The notes under the pieces are model-generated. The model searched no databases. It was not told where the DNA came from and was given only the letters and a program-made list of their open reading frames with translations. The translations under genes and the position numbers were made by a program. Shown here in pieces: positions 22,921 through 29,220 of a stretch of DNA of 29,220 nucleotides (its first letter is position 1; each line of letters opens with the position of its first letter). The stretch spans positions 1 through 29,220 of the forward strand of contig CAYXAK010000019.1 in assembly GCA_964462585.1 (NCBI GenBank), written 5' to 3'. The DNA comes from Halarsenatibacter sp964462585. Its GTDB lineage: Bacteria > Bacillota > Halanaerobiia > Halanaerobiales > Halarsenatibacteraceae.

Positions 22921-25900
22921 ATGATCAGATATGAGGGCAGTAAACCGCGAAAAATTGAAAGACTGATCTCCAGAATAGGTGAGGGGGATAATCTTCAGAT
23001 CACAGGACTGTGGCAGTCCCGGCTCTCGTTTTTGCTCTCCCAGCTTCAGGGAGAGCTCAATAACGGTCTTTTTGTGCTGGCCCGGGACAAATACAGAGCC
23101 GGTGAGATCTATGAGGATTTAGCCCGCCTGCTGCCGGAGGATGATATATTTTTATTTCCCGAGCAGGATGTGAGACCACATGAACAGATACCCGTGGACA
23201 GCAAGAAAGAGGGGCAGAGGCTGAAGATATATCATCGCTTCCGCCATTCGCCCCGCCCCTGTATCGCTGTCTCCTCCATCTTTGCCCTGCATAAAAAGCT
23301 GCCCCCGGTCTGGCGCTGGAGAGCTCTGGAGAAACAGCTTAAGCGGGGAGAGGAATATGACCTGAAGGAGCTGACATCTTCACTCATCGATATGGGCTAC
23401 AGCCGCCGGGATATGGTGGGAGGCCGGGGTGAGTTCAGCAGCAGGGGGGGTATAATAGATATCTTTTCGCCCGGGGAGGAGCTGCCCTGCCGGCTGGAGT
23501 TTTTCGGAGATGAGCTGGAATCGATCCGCACCTTCTCACTGGATGACCAGCGCTCCCGGCAGGAGCTGAAAAAACTGGCGATCACACCCGCCTCGGAACT
23601 GCTGCTGCCCGGCGATTTCGAGCAGAGAATAAACGCCGTCAGCAGAACACTGGAAAAGCGCCAGAAGGAGCTGAGCGATGAGCATCCAAAAGCGGCGGAG
23701 AAGCTGCAGGAAAAACGGGCCAGGCTGTTGAGTGAAGGGGCTGAAAATTTAAACAGCGAGATCCTGCGCGAGTATCTGCCCTTTTTCTACGATAAGCTTG
23801 ATTCAGTTTTTGATTTTTTGCCGGCGGAGACCTCATATATACTGGAATTTCCCTCCCGCCTGGAGAACAGCTACAGCCAGGAATATGAGAATTTATCCGA
23901 TAACTTCACCGATCTTCTGGAGAGAGGTGAGGTTCTTCCCTATTATATGGACAATTTTCTCACACCGGCCGAGATGAATCAAAAGCTCTACACCACCCAT
24001 TATATCGAATGCCTATCAGAGCAGGAATCCGGACAAAAACTATCCGGTGTGGATTTTCAGGGCCAGAGCATAGAGCCCTATCACGGACGCTTTGATATGC
24101 TGGCCGAAAGAATTGAGGAGCTGCTGGCCGAGGATTATACAGTTCTGCTGGGGCTCAGTGATATGGAAAAATGCCGCAAGCTGTCCGAGCATCTTGAGAG
24201 CTGGTTTTCTCTGGATGTGGTGCGGGAGGTCGATCTCAGCTCACGGGATAATGAGGTCATAATCCTCCCCTGCAATCTGGCCGAGGGCTTCCGGCTGCAG
24301 GGGCTCAAGCTGGCCTATTTCAGCGAGAAGGAGATCATGGGCGAGAAAAAGCGGCAGAAGAAAAAGATTCAGGACCTGGAGGATACCGAGACCATATCGA
24401 CTTTTTCTGAGCTATCCCCGGGCGATTATGTGGTCCACGAAAATCACGGCATAGGAAAATATCTGGGACTGGAACCTCTATCTGTCCAGGGCCAGCAGAA
24501 GGATTATCTGCTCATCCAGTATGCCGATGACGATAAGCTCTATGTTCCCACAGAGCAGATCCATCTGGTGCAGAAATATATTGGCGGTGAGGGTGCTGAC
24601 CCCGGCCTCTATCGTCTGGGTGGCAATAGATGGCAGCAGGTCAAGGAGAGGGTCAGATCCTCGGTTCAGGAGCTGGCTGTTGATCTGATTGAGCTCTATG
24701 CAGCCCGGGAGACCATGGAGGGTTATGCCTTCAGCGAGGATACCGAATGGCAGCAGGAATTTGAGGATGCCTTTCCCTTTGAGGAGACCAGGGATCAAAA
24801 GAAGGCGATCGCTGATGTGAAGGAGGATATGGAGAGCCCTCATCCCATGGACAGGCTGCTCTGTGGTGATGTGGGTTATGGCAAGACAGAGGTGGCCATC
24901 AGAGCTGCCTTTAAGGCTGCGGTCGACGGCAGGCAGACCGCTGTTCTGGTCCCCACGACCATCCTGGCCCAGCAGCATTATAACACTTTCAGGGAGCGCA
25001 TCGACGATTTTCCCATAAATGTGGCCATGCTCTCACGTTTTCGCACTCCCTCACAGCAGAAAGTGATAATGGATAAGGTGCAGAAGGGAGGAGTCGATAT
25101 TGTTATCGGCACCCACCGTCTGCTCTCCGAGGATGTGGAGTTCAATGATCTGGGTCTTTTGGTGATCGATGAGGAACAGAGATTTGGTGTTTCACACAAG
25201 GAAAAGCTGAAGGATATGAAAAAGAATATAGATGTGCTGACAATGACCGCCACTCCCATACCCCGCACACTCCATATGGCTCTTACCGGTGTGAGGGATA
25301 TGAGTGTGATTGAAACTCCCCCGGAAAATCGCTACCCCATCCGCACCTATGTCAAAGAACGGGATGAGAATCTTATCCGCGATGCCATAAGGAGGGAGCT
25401 GGCCCGTGAGGGACAGGTTTATTATGTGCATAACCGCGTCGAGGATATCAAAGAGCAGGCCCGGATGGTCCGCCAGGAGGTTCCCGAAGCCAGTGTGGCC
25501 GTGGCCCACGGTCAGATGCCGGAAAATCATCTGGAGAAGCTCATGCTCGATTTCTACAACCAGGAATATGATGTTCTGGTGTGCACCACCATCATAGAGA
25601 ATGGTCTGGATATAGCCAATGTCAACTCTATCATAATAAACCGGGCGGATAAGATGGGGCTGGCCCAGCTCTATCAGCTCAGGGGCAGAGTGGGCAGAAC
25701 TGACAGAATAGCCTATGCCTATCTCCTCCACAATGAAGAGGAGGTGCTCTCTGAAGCTGCCGAAAAGCGCCTGAGGGCCATAAGGGAATTCACAGAACTG
25801 GGTTCGGGTTTCAAAATAGCCATGCGAGATATGGAGATAAGAGGTGCCGGCAATATTCTCGGCCCCGAGCAGTCAGGTCATATTGCCAGTATCGGTTATT

Positions 25901-26463
25901 CACTCTACTGCAAGCTGCTGGACAGGGCCGTAAAAGAGCTCAAGGGCGAGGAGGAAAAAGATGAGGTGGATGTGGAAGTCAACCTGGATATCGATGCCTA
26001 TATACCGGATGAATATATAACAGACTCCCCTCAGAAAGTTGATATATACAAGCGGCTGATGAAAGCTTCTTCAGAGGAGGAGATAGTGGAGATAGCCGGT
26101 GAGATGGATGACCGCTTCGGCCCGCTGCCGGAAGAGGTGCAGAACCTTCTCACCATAAGCAGAATCAAGATGCGGGCTTCGCTGCTCAATATAGATCTTG
26201 TCCAGGAACGGGAGGACCGTTTCACCTGCTATTTTGTCGATCAGGAGAATGTTGACAGTCAGGCGGTTATGAAGCTGGCCCGCAAATATTCCCGCCGGAT
26301 AAAGATAAAGTCGGGCCGCAAACCCCGTCTGAGCGTGCGCAAAAAAGGTGAAGCTGAGGATGATATACAGAGGCTGATACAGGTTTTTGACGATTTTCTT
26401 GATTTTCAGGATATGACGAAGATCAAAGCCGGAGAAAGTTCTGGTGATCATGTTGGAAGCTGA
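22921..26463 (+). CDS. mfd: Transcription-repair coupling factor Mfd
   Basis: A full-length 1180-aa Mfd, which removes RNA polymerase stalled at lesions and recruits UvrA. The N-terminal UvrB-like region has LFPEQDVRPHEQIP and GEFSSRGGIIDIFSPG. The CarD-like RNA polymerase interaction domain (about 495-560) reads PGDYVVHENHGIGKYLGLE. The translocase module has Walker A GDVGYGKTEVA with Lys655, DEEQRFGVSHKEKLK, TMTATPIPRTLHMALTG, the TRG-type LYQLRGRVGRTDR, and the C-terminal TRCF domain from about 1010. SD GGGAGG precedes the ATG. The downstream flippase gene overlaps its end by 20 bases. In Bacillus, fin and spoVT flank mfd; neither is here. Confidence 0.98.
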   Translation: MIRYEGSKPRKIERLISRIGEGDNLQITGLWQSRLSFLLSQLQGELNNGLFVLARDKYRAGEIYEDLARLLPEDDIFLFPEQDVRPHEQIPVDSKKEGQRLKIYHRFRHSPRPCIAVSSIFALHKKLPPVWRWRALEKQLKRGEEYDLKELTSSLIDMGYSRRDMVGGRGEFSSRGGIIDIFSPGEELPCRLEFFGDELESIRTFSLDDQRSRQELKKLAITPASELLLPGDFEQRINAVSRTLEKRQKELSDEHPKAAEKLQEKRARLLSEGAENLNSEILREYLPFFYDKLDSVFDFLPAETSYILEFPSRLENSYSQEYENLSDNFTDLLERGEVLPYYMDNFLTPAEMNQKLYTTHYIECLSEQESGQKLSGVDFQGQSIEPYHGRFDMLAERIEELLAEDYTVLLGLSDMEKCRKLSEHLESWFSLDVVREVDLSSRDNEVIILPCNLAEGFRLQGLKLAYFSEKEIMGEKKRQKKKIQDLEDTETISTFSELSPGDYVVHENHGIGKYLGLEPLSVQGQQKDYLLIQYADDDKLYVPTEQIHLVQKYIGGEGADPGLYRLGGNRWQQVKERVRSSVQELAVDLIELYAARETMEGYAFSEDTEWQQEFEDAFPFEETRDQKKAIADVKEDMESPHPMDRLLCGDVGYGKTEVAIRAAFKAAVDGRQTAVLVPTTILAQQHYNTFRERIDDFPINVAMLSRFRTPSQQKVIMDKVQKGGVDIVIGTHRLLSEDVEFNDLGLLVIDEEQRFGVSHKEKLKDMKKNIDVLTMTATPIPRTLHMALTGVRDMSVIETPPENRYPIRTYVKERDENLIRDAIRRELAREGQVYYVHNRVEDIKEQARMVRQEVPEASVAVAHGQMPENHLEKLMLDFYNQEYDVLVCTTIIENGLDIANVNSIIINRADKMGLAQLYQLRGRVGRTDRIAYAYLLHNEEEVLSEAAEKRLRAIREFTELGSGFKIAMRDMEIRGAGNILGPEQSGHIASIGYSLYCKLLDRAVKELKGEEEKDEVDVEVNLDIDAYIPDEYITDSPQKVDIYKRLMKASSEEEIVEIAGEMDDRFGPLPEEVQNLLTISRIKMRASLLNIDLVQEREDRFTCYFVDQENVDSQAVMKLARKYSRRIKIKSGRKPRLSVRKKGEAEDDIQRLIQVFDDFLDFQDMTKIKAGESSGDHVGS

Positions 26464-28093
26464 AGATAAGTCACATTCATTTGTCAGAGGTGCTGCCATA
26501 CTCAGTGCTGCCGGAATAGCCTCCCGGGTTATGGGGCTGGGTTATAGAGTTGTCCTGACCCGGATGATCGGAGCTGAAGGGATGGGGATCTACCAGATGG
26601 CCTATCCTCTCTACACGATTATGCTGGTCGTATCCAGATCGGGCATACCGGTGACCATGGCCAAAATGATCGCCGACCGCATGGCCAGAGAGGAGAACAG
26701 AGATGCCTACAGAGTTTTCACCATAGCCAGAGTTATGAGTGTGGTCATCGGACTGCTGTTTATGCTGGCAATGGTCCTCATGGCAGGCCCCCTGATTCGA
26801 ATTTTGAAACTGGATCCCAGAGCTTATTATGCCATTTTGGCCATAGCCCCGGCTGTTTTTCTGGTCTCGGTGATGGCCACCTTTCGCGGATTCTTTCAGG
26901 GGCTTCAGGATATGAGGCCTACGGCTGTATCACAGGTTGTGGAACAGCTGGTCCGTACCATTACCATGATAGGCCTGGCCTATTTTCTGCTTCCGCTGGG
27001 TCTGGAGTTCGCTGCAGCTGGAGCCTCTTTCGGGGCTGTAACAGGGGCTCTGGTCGGTCTCATACTGCTGATATACATATATTTTCGCCGCCGGAAGAAC
27101 ATCTTCTCCTTCTTCTTTTCAGAACAGGAGGAGGTAAAAAGTTACAGGACAAAAAAGATACTGGGTGAATTTGCCCGGCTGGGCCTGCCCATTACTTTTG
27201 GGGCCCTTGTCAGACCGCTGATGAGTTTTGTCGACTGGGTTTTTGTGCCCCAGCGCCTGCAGTCGGCGGGTTTTATTATGGAGGAGGCCACCACCTCCTA
27301 CGGCCTCCTGACCAACGTGGCCATGCCTCTGATGAATTTTCCGGCTATCATAACCGTCTCACTTGCTGCCAGTCTGGTGCCGGCAATCTCAGAGGCCGAC
27401 GCTCTGGATGATAGATCTCTAATCGGCAGAAGGGCTCATACCGCGGTGAGATTCACGCTTATGCTGGGCCTGCCCTCGGCTGTGGGACTTACAGTTCTGG
27501 CCCGTCCTCTGACAGGGGTTATTTTTTCTGAACCCGGGGCCACAAGCATTCTCATGATCTTAGCCTGGGGCGTTATATTCATTACGATGCAGCAGACGAC
27601 CTCTGCCGTACTGCAGGGCAAGGGCAGAACCGATATTCCGGCCAGAAATCTGGCCATAGGCGCAGCTGTAAACGCCGGTCTGAACTATTTTCTCACCGGT
27701 ATACCGCTTTTCAATATTCACGGGGCGGCAACAGCCACACTGGCCGGCTTTGCCACGGCCGCAGTCCTCAATTTCATCTCGATGAAGAAAAAATTAAAGA
27801 AGCTTCCACCGCTGCGACGGGAGATGGCCTATCCTGCTCTTGCTTCAATTGTTATGGGGCTGACAGTCTATATCCTGCATGGCCTGCTGATAAATTTCCT
27901 GCAGGGTGCGGTGCCGCTGGCGGCATTATTGAGTCTGATTGTTTCCGTGCTGGCCGGTGTTTTTATCTATATGGCTTTTATGATAACGGCCGGCGCTCTG
28001 TTATATGAAGATCTCGTTCTGATACCATATATAGGAGAGAAACTGGCTGCTAATCTGAAGAAATGGGGGGTTCTGGATGAAAGAAATGGATGA
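26444..28093 (+). CDS. SpoVB/MurJ-like polysaccharide (lipid) flippase
   Basis: A 549-aa integral membrane protein of the MATE-like MOP superfamily with about 14 hydrophobic segments. The N-terminal AAILSAAGIASRVMGLGYRV followed by RMIGAEGMGIYQMAYPLYT is the SpoVB/YabM pattern, and FRGFFQGLQDMRPTAVSQVVEQ is also diagnostic. These proteins are thought to flip lipid-linked cell-wall precursors. The start is GTG 26444 (GGAG at 26431-26434) or ATG 26450; either lies inside the end of mfd, implying translational coupling. Its location between mfd and mazG equals spoVB (yabM) in Bacillus. A sporulation role cannot be judged. Confidence 0.9.
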   Translation: MIMLEAEDKSHSFVRGAAILSAAGIASRVMGLGYRVVLTRMIGAEGMGIYQMAYPLYTIMLVVSRSGIPVTMAKMIADRMAREENRDAYRVFTIARVMSVVIGLLFMLAMVLMAGPLIRILKLDPRAYYAILAIAPAVFLVSVMATFRGFFQGLQDMRPTAVSQVVEQLVRTITMIGLAYFLLPLGLEFAAAGASFGAVTGALVGLILLIYIYFRRRKNIFSFFFSEQEEVKSYRTKKILGEFARLGLPITFGALVRPLMSFVDWVFVPQRLQSAGFIMEEATTSYGLLTNVAMPLMNFPAIITVSLAASLVPAISEADALDDRSLIGRRAHTAVRFTLMLGLPSAVGLTVLARPLTGVIFSEPGATSILMILAWGVIFITMQQTTSAVLQGKGRTDIPARNLAIGAAVNAGLNYFLTGIPLFNIHGAATATLAGFATAAVLNFISMKKKLKKLPPLRREMAYPALASIVMGLTVYILHGLLINFLQGAVPLAALLSLIVSVLAGVFIYMAFMITAGALLYEDLVLIPYIGEKLAANLKKWGVLDERNG

Positions 28094-28901
28094 TGAAATT
28101 CTCTGTGCCGAGATAAAAAATCTGATCAAAATAATGGCCACACTGCGGGGGGAGGAGGGCTGTCCCTGGGACAGAAAACAGGATCTCGACTCCCTGCGAC
28201 AGTATGTTCTGGAGGAGGCTTACGAAGTTGTTGAGGCCATCGACAGTGATGATATGAGCATGCTCAAAGAGGAGCTGGGGGATCTGCTATTACAGGTGGT
28301 CTTTCAGGCCAGAATAGCCAGAGAAGAGGGAGAATTCACGCTGGCAGAGCTGATTCGGAAGCTGAACGAAAAATTGATCAGACGCCACCCCCATGTATTC
28401 GCAGGGGAAGAGGCCGCTTCTGCTGCTGCGGTGAGAAAAACATGGCAGAGAATCAAAGAGGAGGAGAAAAAAGAAAATGAAGGAAAAGAAAAAGTCCCTT
28501 CTCTCCTCGACGATCATTCCCGCAGCCAGAGTGCACTCTATCAGGCCCGTGAAGTTCAGGAGAGAGCGGCCGGAGCGGGATTTGACTGGCCTGAGCTTGA
28601 GCCGGTGCTGGAAAAGGTGGAGGAGGAGATAGCGGAGCTGAGGGAGGCGATTGCAGATGATCAGTCCCGGGACAGAGCTGAATCCGAACTGGGGGATGTG
28701 ATCTTTGCTCTGATTAACCTCTCCCGCTTTTTATCGATAGACCCCGAGCTGGCACTGCTGGGCACGATAAATCGCTTTAAAGAGCGCTTTCAATTTATAG
28801 AGAAGAGGGCGGAAGAGCATCCAGAGGATATTGAGGAGATATCACTGTCAGAACTGGATAGCTGGTGGGAAGAGGCCAAAGAAGATAGAAAAGGTGAATG
28901 A
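28077..28901 (+). CDS. mazG: Nucleoside triphosphate pyrophosphohydrolase MazG
   Basis: A 274-aa two-domain all-alpha NTP pyrophosphatase that hydrolyses (d)NTPs to NMP and PPi, cleaning the nucleotide pool. The N-terminal domain shows CPWDRKQDLDSLRQYVLEEAYEVVEAID and EELGDLLLQVVFQ, the EExxE...ExxD metal site. The second repeat shows EEEIAELREAI and ESELGDVIFALINLSRFL. A charged Lys/Glu linker joins them. It overlaps the flippase gene by 17 bases, and dacF follows three bases after it. The usual YabN N-terminal methylase domain of Bacillus is absent. Confidence 0.95.
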   Translation: MKEMDDEILCAEIKNLIKIMATLRGEEGCPWDRKQDLDSLRQYVLEEAYEVVEAIDSDDMSMLKEELGDLLLQVVFQARIAREEGEFTLAELIRKLNEKLIRRHPHVFAGEEAASAAAVRKTWQRIKEEEKKENEGKEKVPSLLDDHSRSQSALYQAREVQERAAGAGFDWPELEPVLEKVEEEIAELREAIADDQSRDRAESELGDVIFALINLSRFLSIDPELALLGTINRFKERFQFIEKRAEEHPEDIEEISLSELDSWWEEAKEDRKGE

Positions 28902-28904
28902 GAG

Positions 28905-29220
28905 ATGAAAAATATAACAATCCACAGATTCAGCATAATACTTATAACTGCCCTGGTATTTTTCGCAGTTACCGCGGGCGGTGCTGCCGCTTTTGATCTC
29001 TCCGGTTCGGAGGTGGCCTCGGCCATTCTGGTGGAGGCTGAGACGGGCGAGGTCCTTTACGAAGAGCAGGCAGATAGAGAACACTCCCCGGCCAGCATAA
29101 CCAAATTGATGACAGTCCTTCTGGCGATGGAGGCCATAGAAGAGGACAGTCTGGAACTCGATGATATGATAACGGTGAGCGAGTATGCTTCCTCCATGGG
29201 GGGCTCTCAGATATATCTCG
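28905..29220 (+). CDS. D-alanyl-D-alanine carboxypeptidase (PBP5/DacF family), N-terminal part
   Basis: The frame runs off the window after 105 codons. Residues 1-29 look like a signal peptide: a basic start, the hydrophobic core IILITALVFFAV and an AGGAAA cleavage zone. SGSEVASAILVEAETGEVLYE then leads to the penicillin-binding SxxK motif PASITKLMT with Ser64 and Lys67. This is the serine peptidase S11 family that trims peptidoglycan stem peptides. SD AAAAGGTGA lies about a dozen bases before the ATG. It continues the pth-to-mazG run. The later SxN and KTG motifs are outside the window. Confidence 0.9.
   Translation, partial: MKNITIHRFSIILITALVFFAVTAGGAAAFDLSGSEVASAILVEAETGEVLYEEQADREHSPASITKLMTVLLAMEAIEEDSLELDDMITVSEYASSMGGSQIYL

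Noticed and set aside
28077..28901. MazG as part of a mazEF toxin-antitoxin module.
   Set aside because: No mazE/mazF genes nearby; it sits in the conserved spoVB-mazG housekeeping order.

Overview
The window reads as chromosome of an anaerobic, probably halophilic Firmicute; Halanaerobiales is my best guess. Three things point there. A selenocysteine-dependent glycine-betaine/sarcosine reductase (Grd) system is present. The proteins are strikingly acidic, including a C-terminal tail of ribosomal protein L25/Ctc that is mostly Glu. The right half keeps the Firmicute order ispE-spoVG-glmU-prs-ctc-pth-mfd-spoVB-mazG. G+C looks close to half by eye. No tRNA, rRNA, CRISPR array, transposase or phage gene was seen.

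Region 1 (1-10060) is a Grd catabolic island. It opens with the last codons of grdA (selenoprotein A). An attenuator-like intergenic region follows, then the two subunits of a substrate-specific protein B: the pyruvoyl proprotein (grdI-type) and a selenoprotein with an in-frame UGA (grdH-type). A sodium-coupled BCCT betaine transporter comes next, with its own near-consensus promoter. A divergent TetR-family regulator faces the second half: a thioredoxin reductase-like protein, thioredoxin, grdC and grdD, closed by a strong terminator. Together these would import betaine, reduce it with electrons passed through thioredoxin, and release acetyl phosphate (for ATP) and trimethylamine. The reductase is odd: it lacks the usual NADPH 2'-phosphate motif and carries a cysteine-free thioredoxin-like domain at its C-terminus.

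Region 2 (about 10060-15800) holds a short-form alpha-glucan phosphorylase, a PspC/LiaF-like membrane pair with overlapping genes, and a threonine dehydrogenase plus 2-amino-3-ketobutyrate CoA ligase (tdh-kbl) pair that turns threonine into glycine and acetyl-CoA. It ends at a bidirectional terminator shared with a convergent metallo-beta-lactamase-fold gene on the minus strand.

Region 3 (about 16550-29220) is the housekeeping cluster: isoprenoid synthesis (ispE), an AIR-synthase-related protein, spoVG, glmU, prs, ctc/rplY, pth, mfd, a SpoVB/MurJ-like flippase, mazG and the start of a D,D-carboxypeptidase. Good sigma-A-type promoters (17-bp spacers) precede ispE, spoVG, glmU and ctc. Two promoters here and in region 2 place their -35 box over the stop codon of the gene upstream. 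From mfd onward genes overlap or nearly touch, so they are probably co-transcribed.

The best candidates for something undescribed are the unusual thioredoxin reductase fusion inside a TetR-controlled betaine-reductase operon, the competing RNA stems between grdA and grdI, and a possible AUC start codon for grdD.
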